This document shows, in pieces, positions 10,860 through 21,500 of a DNA stretch of 64,000 bases. The number at the start of each line of letters is the position of its first letter. The stretch's first letter is position 1. The notes under the pieces were generated by a model. The model was not told the origin of the DNA. It saw nothing but the letters and a program-made list of their open reading frames with translations, and did not search any database. The position numbers and the translations under genes were made by a program. The stretch comes from Closterium sp. Naga37s-1 (taxonomy: Eukaryota > Streptophyta > Zygnematophyceae > Desmidiales > Closteriaceae): positions 868,001 through 932,000 of the forward strand of contig CANJKZ010000981.1 in NCBI GenBank assembly GCA_947471745.1, read 5' to 3'.

Positions 10860-11720
10860 TCCCCTTGTTCGTGTCGCTCCCTGTCGCACCAGACTCTTCT
10901 CTGGCACCACTGCCTGGGTCACCCCTCCTTGCCACGTCTCCGTGGCATGCACCGTCGCCTCCTAGTGTCTGGTCTTCCCAGGTCTCTCCCTCCCCTCCCT
11001 GCCTCCCCTGCCTTCCTTGTGTCGAGGGGCGGCAGCGCGCCACTCCTCACTCCTCCTCGTTTCCCCCGACAGAGGCTCCTCTGCAGACTCTCCACCTGGA
11101 CATGTGGGGCCCAGCCCGCGTTCGTGGATAGGGCGGTGAGCGGTACTTTCTGCTGGTTGTCGACGACTACTCGCGTTACACCACGGTCTTCCCCTTGCGC
11201 ACCAAGGGTGAGGTCCCTGTTGTCCTGATCCCTTGGATCCGAGCAGTTCATCTTCAGCTCCGCCGGAGGTTCCGCCAGGACCTTCCTGTCCTGTGTCTGC
11301 ACTCTGACAGAGGTGGTGAGTTCACCTCCGACCTCTTGCGGGCCTTCTGTCAGGGGGAGGGCATCGAGCAGTCGTTCACGCTTCCATGCTCACCACAGCA
11401 AAATGGGGTTGGTGAGCGCCGCATTGGCTTAGTCATGGAGGTCGCTCGTACCTCCTTGATCCATGCAGCGGCTCCCCATTTTCTGTGGCCGTTTGCGGTC
11501 CGGTACGCCGCGCAGCAGCTCAACCTCTGGCCCCGTGTCTCCTTGCCGGAGACCTCGCCCACACTGCGTTGGACGGGGGAGGTTGGCGATGCGTCGCGTT
11601 TCCGGGTCTGGGGTGCTCGTGCCCTTGTCCGCGATACGTCCGCGGACAAGCTCTCCTCCTGCACCATTCCCTGTGTCTTCCTTGGCTTTGTCCTTGATGC
11701 GCCTGGCTAGCAGTTTTACC
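10860..11720 (+). pseudogene. Copia A integrase region (fossil)
   Basis: A GAG-pre-integrase motif (LLWHHCLGHPSLPRLRG) is followed by the integrase core: LHLDMWGPA, then LHSDRGGEFTSDLL, then SPQQNGVGERR. The downstream ALVRDTSADKLSS and VFLGF motifs are copia-typical. Confidence 0.85.
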
Positions 11721-11939
11721 ACCCCACCTCGCGCCGTGTCTTCCCCTCTCAGGACATCACCTTTGACGAGTCGGTTCCTTTCTACCGTCTCTTCCCCTAC
11801 CGCACTGCCCCTCTCCCTCCCCCGCTGCTTTTCCTCGCTCCAGGTCCCCCTCCGGTAGACCCCCTCCCCCCTCAGGGTCCTGCTCCTTCAGGTGTGTCTC
11901 AGGTAGACCCACCCCCGTGACTGAGCCTGTAGAGGTCAC

Positions 11940-13120
11940 TAGCGACTCAGGTGCTGCTGCGGGAGGTGCTGCTGGGGGTGATGCGTCTGGGGGTGCTGAG
12001 CCTGCGCGTGAGGTGCTGGGGAGTGCGGAGCCTGGGGGTGCTGAGCCTGCGGCTGCGGAGTCTGGGGGTGCTGAGCCGGAGGGTGCCGGGTCGGGGGGTG
12101 CTGAGTCTGCTGGCGTTCCTCTGGGTCTCGTTTCACAACGCGGGCATGTCTCACCACAGCAGGCACGAGAGTGGCTTGCGTCGCGTACCCGCCTGAGGAG
12201 TCGTGCTGCTGGAGCTGCTTGTCGTGGAGGCGCTGGGAGTGCTGATGTCTCTGGTCCTGGAGGTGCTCGTACTGGAGGTACTGGAGCTGCCAGGACTGGT
12301 ACTGCTCCTGGGGGTGCTGAGCCTGCGGCTGCGGAGTCTGGGGGTGCTGAGCCCGTCCGTGAGGTGCTGGGGGGTGCAGAGCCTGGGGGTGCTGAGCCTA
12401 CGAGTGCGGAGCCTGGGGGTGCTGAGCCGGAGGGTGCTCGGGGGGTGCTGAGTCTGCTGGCATTCCTCTGGGTCTTGTTTCACAACGCGGGTCTGTCTCA
12501 CCACAGCACGCACGAGAGTGGCTTGCGTCGCATACCCGCCTGAGGAGTCGTGCTGCTGGAGCTGCTTGTCGTGGAGGCGTTGGGAGTGCTGGTGTCTCTG
12601 GTCCTGGAGGTGCTCGTAGTGGAGGTACGGGAGCTGCCGGGACTGGTACTGCTCCTGGAACTGGAGGTGTCGGCTCTGAGGGTGCTGCTGCTGGAGGTAC
12701 TGGGGCTGGAGGCCCTGGAGCTGGTGCTGTCGACCCTGGCGTTGGAGACCCTGGAGCTGGAGGTGCCGGTTCTGGGGGTGCTGCTGCTGGAGGCCCTGGT
12801 GCTGGTACTGTCGACTTTGGAGTTGGGGATCCTGGGGCTGGAGGTGCCGGTTCTGGGGGTGCTGCTACTGATGGCGCTAGAGCTCGAGGTTCAGGAGCTG
12901 CTGGAGGAGCTGGAGCTGGAGGCGCTGCTGCTGGAGTCAGTGGAGCTGGAGGTGCTGCTGCTAGAGGCGCTGGAGCTGGAGGTTCTGGAGCTGCTGGAGG
13001 CGCTGGAGATGGAGGTGCTGCTGCTGGAGTCACTGGAGCTGGAGGTGCTGCTGCTGGAGGCGCTGGGGCTGGAGGTTCTGGAGCTGCTGGAGGCGCTGGA
13101 GCTACTGGTACTGGTGGCAC
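11940..13120 (+). repeat. Copia A interdomain linker: GAEPGGAE / GCTGGAGGTGCTG repeats
   Basis: The linker between integrase and RT is built of 15-bp GGGGGTGCTGAGCCT units and 9-12-bp GGAGCTGGAGGTGCTG units. It contains a larger internal duplication: about 11983-12196 reappears at 12324-12543. All sister elements have a comparable linker. Confidence 0.8.
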
Positions 13121-13839
13121 TGCACCGCCGCGACTGTTTTTTGCTCTGCCGTCACCGTCGACTCTGCCACCGCCTGACTCCGTGCTTCGCCAGGTTCTTA
13201 GCCTCCTGTCTTCTACTGGCCTCCCGTTACAGCCCGGCGCACCACTGGCTGCTCCTTCTCCTTACACTGAGCAGACAGACTCGCTTACCGAGCGTCGTGA
13301 GCCTGCGTCTCATCCTGCCTCGCATGTTCGCGCGCGTCGCACTGGTAGTCGTGTTCCTCGTGAGCGTCCGCCTCCTGTCCCTGGCACGCACGCTATGGCA
13401 CTTCGTCCTTTCTCTGTTCCACAGCGTGTTCCCCTACTGTCTCCTCCTGCGTCTTCTCTGTCTGACGTTCAGGACCCTGAGTCTGACCTGGTTCGTGCTG
13501 CTCACCCTACTGTCACGCGCCTGCTAGCCACTGTTGTCACTGACCCGTCGTTTGAGTCTGCTGCTGCGTCTGCCTTAGTCTCTGAGCTTGTTGACTTTGC
13601 TGCTACCTGTCGTCTCGACTTTGCTGCTAGTCTTGTTACTGAGTCTGAGTCTGTATGTCCTCCGTCCGTCGGGGGTGAGTGTGCTCTTGGCACGGACGTC
13701 TTTGAGGACAGGCAAGAGGACTTTGAGTGTCTTGCAGCCGCTGCGCCTCATCTCGTGGCCATGCTGCTTGCCCCTCAGGGAGACTCGGATGCTCCAGACA
13801 TCCCGACCCCGCCCTCTTACGCTGAGGCGATCGCGGGTG

Positions 13840-14530
13840 AGTACTCCTCTCAGTGGCAGACAGCCATGGACGCAGAGATGGCATCCTGGAAGTCCACAGG
13901 CACTTGTGTCAACGCAGTTCCCCCTCCTCGGGCAAACGTAGTCGATGGCATGTGGATTTTCAGGGTGAAGCGGCCGCCGGGTTCTCCGCCTATCTTCAAG
14001 GCTCGTTACGTTGCACGAGGCTTCAGTCAGCGACAGAGAGTTGACTTCTTCCAAACCTCCTCCCCCACCCCGAAGATGACCACTCTTCGGGTTCTGCTGC
14101 ACGTTGCCGCTCAGCGTGACTACGAGCTTCACTCCCTGGACTTCAACACAGCGTTCTTACAGGGCATTCTCCACGAGGAGATCTGGCTGCGCCGCCCACC
14201 TGGCTTCACTGGGTCGTTCCCTCCTGGTACCCAGTGGAGCCTCCGGCGGCCAGTCTACGGTCTCCGTCAGGCGCCTCGTGAGTGGCACGACACACTGAGG
14301 ACGACACTTGTGGCTCTTGGGTTTGCACCTTCCACTGCTGACCCGTCGCTGTTTCTGCGCACCGACACTTCGTTGCCGCCATTCTACATCCTCGTGTACG
14401 TCGACGACTTGGTCTTATCCACTGCTGACACTGAGGCTCTCGCCCACGTGAAGTCGGAGCTGCAGAAGAGACACACGTGCACAAACCTGGGTGAGCTGCG
14501 CAGCTACCTTGGCTTGCAGATCACCTAGGA
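13840..14530 (+). pseudogene. Copia A reverse transcriptase region (fossil)
   Basis: Copia RT motifs in order: WQTAMDAEMASWKSTGT, WIFRVKRPPGSPP, KARYVARGFSQ, DFNTAFLQG, PVYGLRQAPREWH and the active-site box YVDDLV near 14397-14414. Confidence 0.9.
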
Positions 14531-14699
14531 CAGAGCACGGCGCACCATCACCCTGACTCAGTAACACATGGTGCAGCAGGTCCTTCAGCGCTTCGGCTTC
14601 ACTTGGTCCTCGCCACAATCCACTCCCCTGGCTATAGGCTACTCGCTCTCAGCTCCACCTTCGGACGAGTCCGTAGAGCCGAGTGGTCCGTACCCAGAG

Positions 14700-15358
14700 C
14701 TAGTGGGCTGCCTCATGTACCTGATGACCTGCACTCGTCCTGACCTTGCGTACACTCTTGGCCTTCTGGCACGCTACGTCACCGAAAGGTGCACTGGGAT
14801 GCTGCGAAGAGGATACTGCGCTACTTGTGCAGTACATTGGGCATGGGGCTCGTGCTTGGAGGGCGGAGCTCAGTTGTCCTTATTAGGCACTCAGACGCTT
14901 CTTGGGTTGACGACCTGGCTACTCAGCGGTCGTCACAAGGTTACACCTTCAGCCTTGGCTCTGGCTCTGTTTCTTGGCGGTCTACACGCTCGTCTTCTGT
15001 TCTCAGCTCCAGTTGTGAGGCTAAGATCTACGCCACATCCATGGCTGCACAGGAGCTACGCTGGCTCACCTACCTGCTGACCGACTTGGGAGAGAGGCCT
15101 CGTTCTCCAGTTCTGTACTTCGACAACATGGCTGCCATTGCCTTGTGTCAGGAGCACAGACTGGAGCACAGAACGAAGCATATCGCTCTGCGTTACTTCC
15201 TTGCTCGAGAGTTGCAGCAACATGGTCAGCTTCGTGTCGCCCACGTGCCCACCCGGGCCAACACGGCTGATGTGTTCACCAAGGCCCTTCCGCCTGGTGA
15301 TCATCAGCGCTTCTACACTGCTCTAGGCCTGGAGCCTACGTTTCCTCACTTGCTGTAG
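14700..15358 (+). pseudogene. Copia A RNase H region (fossil)
   Basis: The region runs from [19 protein letters not shown] through AKRILRYLCSTLGMG, SDASWVDDLATQRSSQGY, VSWRSTRSSSVLSSS and HIALRYFLARELQQHG to NTADVFTKALPPGDHQRF. This is the usual C-terminus of copia Pol. Confidence 0.9.
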
Positions 15359-15597
15359 ACTCTGGTTGTACTGTGATATATATATATATATATATATATA
15401 CTTGCATGTTTACTCTTGCTAGGTAGTGATCAATGTACTGTTGTTGTTGCATATATACCTCTGCATGTGAACTGGCCTTGTGGCCCTTTGCGTGTGCTCG
15501 GAGTGTGTGGTGACGTTGTGATCCACCCTGAGCTTGTTTTGCTTTTCTTGACGGGTCTTGTGACCCCTTGTTCTCCCCCACTTTGCCTTAAGGGGTG

Positions 15598-15730
15598 TGT
15601 CAAACCATATCTGTGCTAGTTGTGTGTAGGCTATAGTGGGGTAGCCCATGTGGGGTACAACCCGATGTTAGGGTTAGTACTTGTACCCACAATTCATTCA
15701 ATGCAATCATTCCTGCTTGCTATCTTGACA
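15598..15730 (+). repeat. Copia A 3' LTR
   Basis: 133 bp, the same length as the 5' copy, with about five differences by eye. It is preceded by a short purine tract (AAGGGGTG) and by the family's conserved 3' segment (TGTGAACTGGCCTTGTGGCC). Confidence 0.92.
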
Positions 15731-15735
15731 CCCCA

Positions 15736-16125
15736 CAGTACCCATGACCCCAAATCCTGACAACCCGGTGCCACGCGCGCAACAGTTCGCCGAAATTTTA
15801 CAAGCAGCACGGACCCGAGCAGGAGACGCAATAAAAAAATCCAACATCATCGCTAAACGCAACGCTGACCGCCACCGCCGACCTGTCACTTACCAGCCCG
15901 ACGACCTAGTTTTACTCGACACCCAGAACCTCCGCCTGCCCATCACCCCAAAACTCTGCCCCCGATATTGTGGGCCATTTCGCATCAGCCACATGATCAC
16001 ATCACCGCCCACCTCCTCCTCCCTGCCGACTGGTACGTCAGCCCGTCATTCCACGTCAGCGTGCTTTGCCCTTACGTGCCATCCACCAGCCAACTACCCC
16101 GCAACCGCCCAGCCAGCATGACACG
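15736..16125 (+). pseudogene. Gypsy integrase C-terminal part, resumed after copia A (fossil)
   Basis: The gypsy coding region continues past the copia insertion with AQQFAEILQAARTRAGDAIK, then KRNADRHRRPVTYQPDDLVL (the GPY/F-type C-terminal module) and LCPRYCGPFRI. Confidence 0.85.
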
Positions 16126-16339
16126 ACCGCCGACAGAGCCAATCATCACGCCGGAGAAGATTCTGAGCCACCGAGTGCGTGACCCACGGGGAGCTCGTCG
16201 GATCGAATTTTTGATCCGCTGGAAAGACCGAACGCCCACTGAGGACAACTGGGTTCCCCTGGACAGAATTGAGAACCACCCCGTCCTCATAGAGTACCTG
16301 CGCAGCCGAAATTTCCGGGATGTACACGCGCTTTCGTAA
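16126..16339 (+). pseudogene. Gypsy chromodomain, first copy (fossil)
   Basis: The chromodomain-like segment is ILSHRVRDPRGARRIEFLIR, then WKDRTPTEDNWVPLDRIE, with the aromatic and WxDxxxxxxxWxP pattern of chromoviral integrase tails. In the family this module targets integration to marked chromatin. Confidence 0.8.
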
Positions 16340-16513
16340 GAGGAGGGCCTCCTTAAGGGGGGGGGGGGGGGTAGTATGAGGAAAATTCATTTTCCTTACT
16401 TCGCGTCCCTGCTCAGCGCGTACACCACTGTTCATTCCACGTAAGCGTGCTTTGCCCTTACGTGCCATCCACCAGCCAACTACCCCGCAACCGCCCAGCC
16501 AGCATGACACGAC

Positions 16514-16725
16514 CGCCGACAGAACCAATCATCACGCCGGAGAAGATTCTGAGCCACCGAGTGCGTGACCCACGGGGAGCTCGTCTGATCAAATTTTTGA
16601 TCCGCTGGAAAGACCGAAGGCCCACTGAGGACAACTGGGTTCCCCTGGACAGAATTGAGAACCACCCCGTCCTCACAGAGTACCTGCGCAGCCAAAATTT
16701 CTGGGATGTACACGCGCTTTCGTAA
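16514..16725 (+). pseudogene. Gypsy chromodomain, second copy (fossil)
   Basis: This nearly identical chromodomain segment (IKFLIRWKDRRPTEDNWVPL) lies in the second unit of the 386-bp duplication and ends VHALS just before the second poly-G tract. Confidence 0.8.
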
Positions 16726-16760
16726 GGAGGGTCTCCTTAAGGGGGGGGGGGGGGGGAGTA

Positions 16761-17804
16761 TGAGGGAAATTCATTTTCCTTACTTCGCGTCCCTGCTCAG
16801 CGCGTACACCACTGTTCCTGCCAACAACACCCAACAGTAATCCGTTACCACTCGCGACATTCGCCTCGACACTGTTCCCGCCATTGTTTACGACGCGACC
16901 CAACCTCACGGTCGGGTTGGTAACCCGCGCTCCGGACCTCCGCCTCGTCATTTCCCAACCTCGGCGCCAGGCCCGTCGCGCACCCCATTTTCACGCATTA
17001 CCGTTACCACTGTAGTTTCGCTATATATTCTTCGCTCATGCCTTCGCTCATTGTACTCTTGCTTCAATAGTGCAATTCTGGTTCGTTCACTCAATTGCAC
17101 TCGTAGGCCCTGTTCGATAGCACTTTGGGCCCCCCACGATGCAACCATTTGGTTTGGCTCTGTCGCCCAAATGGTTCAGCGTCGCGACAAAATGCAAGTG
17201 GTAGGACAGCGCCGGCAGTGTAATCATTTTGGCCGACCCGAAGACGGCCGAGGTGGTCGAAAAGCTCCACCTCAACGGCCCCTTGAAGCGGACTGTTTCC
17301 AGCCGCGGGGTCTTCCCGGGGGTTCGACGGTCTACGTAAAAACAGAACCCCACCCAAATGTTTGTGCTGAAAATGTATAGAGTATTCCAGATCGGTTCCA
17401 GCATTAGTTAGGTGTGTCGAAAGGATTTGTGGTGCAACTGGTTTATACCTTTTGTTTGGCGCGACTATCCCTAAATAGCCCATTGGTCTGGCATTGGGGC
17501 CACTTATTTGAAAAGTAACATTGGCAATGGTCTGGTAATGGTCTGAAATTTTACCAGGGATGGGCTGTAATGATTAGTCGACAGTCACTGTTACTGCGCG
17601 CTGTGGTGTCAAACCACCCCGTTAAAATTCCCGCCATGTTTTAGCAGCTGGGCGGGAAACCAAGGACATCGCAGGGGGGTCGTTCGCGCTGGCGGGAATT
17701 ATGACTCGTCGCAGGGGGTCGCAAACCGTTTCCCGCCCAACCAACGAGGTCACCTCAAAGCGTTTCTGGCGGGGTTACCCTCGCTGTCGAACAGGGCCGT
17801 AACA
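16761..17804 (+). repeat. Gypsy 3' LTR, interrupted by a DNA transposon
   Basis: The LTR runs 16761-17105 and its last bases lie at 17799-17804, beyond the inserted element at 17106-17798. Without the insertion it is about 348 bp, matching the 5' LTR. A G-run (polypurine tract) ends at 16756. Confidence 0.85.
17103..17801. mobile_element. 693-bp non-autonomous TIR DNA transposon (MITE-like)
   Basis: Terminal inverted repeats GGCCCTGTTCGATAGC (17106-17121) and, at the other end, GCTGTCGAACAGGGCC (17783-17798) match at 15 of 16 positions. They are flanked by the 3-bp duplication GTA (17103-17105 and 17799-17801). The 3-bp target site and GGCCCTGTTCG-type ends resemble PIF/Harbinger (Tourist-like) elements, though GTA is not the usual TWA, so the superfamily is tentative. 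There is no transposase-like frame. Its excision would leave a continuous gypsy LTR end, which supports the boundaries. Confidence 0.82.
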
Positions 17805-17809
17805 ACCTC

Positions 17810-18290
17810 TGAAATATGCCTGGAAACCCGTTCCAGTTGTGACAAACATCTCTTGGTTTCGACGAGTTTGGTAACCCGTGTTTATTCTCGCCGAAACGGC
17901 AGGTGAAACCGAAGAGTGGTAAAATTGCTAGACTGACCAAGATATCTGGTTATATTTGAAAGCGCCTTTCCCTCCCACGTGGCCATTAGCCAAGCGCGAC
18001 CTTGTACGGTAGTCGTAGTACTAATTCAGTGAGTAAGGCATCTCACATCCAGCGTTATTCAGAAGTAAAGCAGAAGATTTCTGAATCGCGTCAGCATGAG
18101 TCGCCCTTTTCCCCAATGTGCCGGTGAATTTTCCTTTTCTGGATAGCTTGCCATATCAAGTGGCAGCAATAGCATTTATGCTTCCCGTGTTGTGTTAATA
18201 CGCGGCCGTACGGCGAGCTACGTTAATCGGGAGTAATCCTGGCCGTCCGTGCCAAGTCATAGGTCCCCCCTGCCATCCTCCGCGCATCCA
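17810..18290 (+). other. Probable upstream region of the methyltransferase gene
   Basis: This stretch lies between the gypsy target duplication and the first candidate start. The sequence is unique-looking with no transposon ends or frames of note. I see no convincing TATA box at a set distance, so promoter content is inferred from position only. Confidence 0.35.
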
Positions 18291-18511
18291 ATGCCGTCGT
18301 TTCCCGCGCTTCTCGCCGCGTTTGTCGCAACAGCGTTGCTAGGAACTCACGTGTTCGCACCGTTGAGCGAACTCTCACGCGCGGACGGATTCCCGTCGAA
18401 CCATGGCGGGATCGCGGTTGACGCGACTCGGAAGCCCCCGTCAGAACATGGCGGGATCACGCCGTTGGGAGCGGCGTTTCGGAGAATCGCGAAACTGCTT
18501 TTCTCATCGAG
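18291..18511 (+). CDS. Candidate first exon with N-terminal signal anchor
   Basis: [20 protein letters not shown] is a short N-terminus followed by a hydrophobic stretch, fitting a signal peptide or type II membrane anchor such as family members carry. A possible donor (CGAG|GTAGTC) follows at 18511, but its phase does not match the acceptor at 19438. Either another small exon or a different donor is involved, so this exon is tentative. Confidence 0.4.
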
Positions 18512-21500
18512 GTAGTCGAGGTTCGCAACTGCGTTTTCCGGTTTTGAGGCGCCTGAAAAGTAGTCTCACGAAACTTCTAACCTCCTCGAGGTAGTTTGGG
18601 TCCGCAGCTGTTTTTTTTCAGGAGCCTAAAACATCCTTTCTAAACCTCTTCAAAAGTTCTTGAAGTGTCGAGCTTTAGGCAGGAGGATTTCACATAACGT
18701 TTGCTTTTCTCGTTTTTTCGCAGCTGATAGCTTTCGCCATGCATCGCCATGTTACCGCCATTTTCCCCCGCTTCCCGTCCATTCCCCGCCCCACACCTTC
18801 TCGTCCCCCCTTCCACGCCCTACCCTCTTCCCTCCCTTCCTCGGTTTTCACCCATTCCCCATCTTCCCTATCTCCCCCCTTTTTCCCCGCTTTCCTTCCC
18901 TTGTTTTCCCCCACCTGCCTTGCCTTCTCGAATCCCCCCCCAACCAACCCCCACCCTTTGCCCCTTTCTCCCCGTCCCTTCCTTTTGTCTTCCGCTGCTG
19001 CCCCATTCCTTCCCGTACCCCCCCCCCCCCCTTTCCCATTCTCCCTTTGTCCCGAACGTTCCTCCTTCCGTGCATTGCGGGGAAAGGCGGGGGGGGCAGC
19101 GGAGGTGCTTAGACGAGCTCCAGAGACTAAGGGAATGGCGGCAAGGTGAGCAGGTAGCAGGGGTTAAAGGGTTCTGGGTTCAGGGATTTGAGTCCCTTGG
19201 TCGTTGCATTCGGTTCTGTATTCTCCTGAGACGTCTGTTCCTTCTTCTGTTCCTTCTTCTGTTCCTTCTTCTGCTCCTTCTTCTGCTCCTTCTTCTGCTC
19301 CTTCTTCTGTTCCTTCTTCTGCTCCTTCTTCTGCTCCTTCTTCTGTTCCTTCTTCTGTTGTTTCTACTGTCCTTTCTTCTGTTTGTCGTACAACTGACCT
19401 CTGCACATGTATCAAATGCATTTTACCCCCATTTTCAGAGCTGGGAGCTGACGCTGCAGCAACTGCCAGCTCAGCTGCGCAATCTTTTCCCTCCACGTCA
19501 ACTGCCACGTCAGCCTCCGCTACCACCACTAGCACCACATCTTCCAAGAACCTGCTGTTACTCCATTCTTCCGGCTCAGAGATTCGAACTCAGACCTCCA
19601 ACGCCCAACACGCCAAACTGTTGCCACAGTCTGCCAGTGCCGCTGCTGCATCACATATAGGGCCGGTGCTGCCACTGCTAAGTGCACGGCCGCACGCACA
19701 TGGGGGTGAGCTGAGTGGTTTGCATTCTGCCACTCGTTCCCTGCTCAGTGTAGACGAGAGGAGAAGAGAACAAAAACTTACCATCAGCAGCAGCAGCAGC
19801 GGCAGCGGCAGCGGCGACGGCGGCAGCAGAAGAAGAAGAAGCAGCATGCAGAGCCATCTCGACACACCGCTAGCAGCAGCTGCAGCCGCAGCTGCGTCAG
19901 CAGCTGCAGCAGAATTAGCCTCTGTGCGCAGGCGGCTGCATCGAGATGGCATCCAGAGGCATCTCGATGCACCCCCAGCAGCAACAACCCCAGCAGCAAC
20001 AACCCCAGCAGCTGCTGCAGGAGAACTAGCCTCAGTGCGACGGCTGCTGAGTCACACGTACAGAACTCCCAACCTCAACCCAAACGCTGCCTGCGCCGAG
20101 AATGAGACGAGCGTTGCCGCCCTCAGGGCCCACTTGTCGGCTAAGGCGGTGCAGCTGAGGGCGACTCAAGTGCAGATCGAAGAAATGCAGGTGAGGGAAA
20201 CCTCAAACCCCGCGAATTTCTTGAAACGTTGTACTGCCAAATGGTCAACTTTACAACTTGTAACCCCATCCACCCAGCAACACACCGTGATGTGAGCCGA
20301 GTGAACTACCAGAAGTTTCTGCTGGACTATGCTCTCTCTCTGACCTTAGTAACCCTGTACGTCTGTAACCCTTTGACTCTGTAACCCCACAACCCTGCAG
20401 CGCACTGTGGGCCGAGTCAACTACCAGAAATTTCTGCTGGACTATGCTCTCTCAGAGACCATGGTGTGCTCGCGAGCCCAGTCGAAGTGCCTTTTCTTCA
20501 CCCCGTTAACCTCCTCTATCCCCGTTACCCCGTAACATATCACCTCCCCACCCTGCAGCGCACTGTGAGCCGAGTGAACTACCAGAGGTTCCTGCTGGAC
20601 TAGGCTCTCTCAGAGACCATGCACTCAACTCAAACCCAATGCTTCCTCTACATCCCAACAATCTCGTAACCCTGTAACCCTGTAACCCCATAACCTGCAG
20701 CGCACTGTGGGCCGAGTGAACTACCAGAAATTCCTGCTGGACTATGCTCTCTCAGAGACCACTGTTGACTGGAAAGACCGGCTGCTGCCCCCACAGGTGA
20801 GTTGCTGGTTTGTGGGGCATGTGGGGCCATATGGGTGCGGTGGGGCGGGAGCTGTATACGTGTGATGCCGCCTCTCCTGCTGGACTATGCTCTCTCAGAG
20901 ACCACTGTTGATTGGAACGACCGCCTGTTGCCTGCAGAGGTGATTTTTTGGTGGGGCATTGGTAATTTCCCAAGGTGCATGAGTGTACTATGCTGCTTGA
21001 ATGGGGGGCATGGCACACTAGTACGGACTCTCCTGCTGGACTATGCTCTCTCAGAGACCACTGTTGACTGGAACGACCGGCTGCTGCCAGCACAGGTGAA
21101 TCATGGGGCAAGGGGCATGGGGGGGCACGTGGGTGTAGGGCATGGGGGGGCACGTGGGTGTAGGGCATGGGGGGGCACGTGGGTGTAGGGCATGGGGCAT
21201 GTGACACAGGGCTTGGTGCATGTGCCATGTGCCATGGGGCATGGTGCATGGGGCATCGGGCATGGGGAATAGGGCGTGGGGCATGGGGCATGGTGCATGG
21301 GGCATTGGGCATGGGGCATGGGGCATGGGGCATGATGCTACGCTTTCTTTCTGTGACTTCCAACTTCCAAATGACTGCCATTGACTTTAAATTGACTTTG
21401 ATTGACTTAGGTTGACTTGTGTAGTTCAGGTGCTCATTTCCTTGTCTGCACTGCATTCTCTGTATTATGGTGGTGGTGTGCTGTGATTTTGTTTGTGGTG

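Larger units (their letters stand above)
8895..15735 (+). mobile_element. Ty1/copia element A inside the gypsy integrase (broken)
   Basis: The element spans 8900-15730 (6831 bp) with 133-bp LTRs (TGTCAAAC...TTGACA). The flanking 5-mers are CACCA (8895-8899) and CCCCA (15731-15735), an imperfect target duplication. The PBS TGGTTTCAGAGC at 9033 resembles the complement of initiator-Met tRNA. Parts in order: repeat-rich leader, nucleocapsid-like segment, protease, integrase, Gly/Ala/Glu repeat linker, RT, RNase H, an AT dinucleotide run, 3' LTR. The domain order PR-INT-RT-RH is copia. I count about 5 differences between the LTRs, so it is fairly young, but the coding parts carry several breaks. 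Confidence 0.92.
16047..16817 (+). repeat. 386-bp tandem duplication at the gypsy 3' end
   Basis: 16047-16432 is repeated at 16433-16817. The unit begins CATTCCACGT and contains the integrase tail, the chromodomain, the poly-G tract and the first roughly 60 bp of the 3' LTR. As a result a partial LTR start (from about 16374) precedes the full one (16761), and there are two poly-G tracts (about 16358 and 16739). Confidence 0.88.
4308..17809 (+). mobile_element. Ty3/gypsy chromovirus (old, broken), with nested insertions
   Basis: LTR-flanked element spanning 4313-17804, with a 5-bp target duplication ACCTC at 4308-4312 and 17805-17809. Order of parts: 5' LTR, gag with a CX2CX4HX4C zinc knuckle, aspartic protease, reverse transcriptase with YLDD, RNase H, integrase, chromodomain, poly-G polypurine tract, 3' LTR. 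The protease-RT-RNase H-integrase order and the C-terminal chromodomain place it with chromoviruses. A copia element lies in its integrase region and a DNA transposon in its 3' LTR, so it is older than both. Coding parts are broken by several changes, and its LTRs differ visibly more from each other than those of the copia elements here. It is a fossil. Confidence 0.9.

Noticed and set aside
19204-19438. Extending the methyltransferase exon upstream through the [10 protein letters not shown] repeat
   Set aside because: A strong pyrimidine tract and CAG acceptor lie at 19438, and the upstream frame is a 12-bp TCCTTCTTCTG repeat.
20641-20700. Telomere-like CCCTGTAACCCTGTAACC
   Set aside because: Only a few imperfect units within an intron; not the TTTAGGG-type telomere repeat.
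21051-21326. [13 protein letters not shown] minus-strand frame
   Set aside because: Simple GGGCATG intronic repeat; no start context or family.
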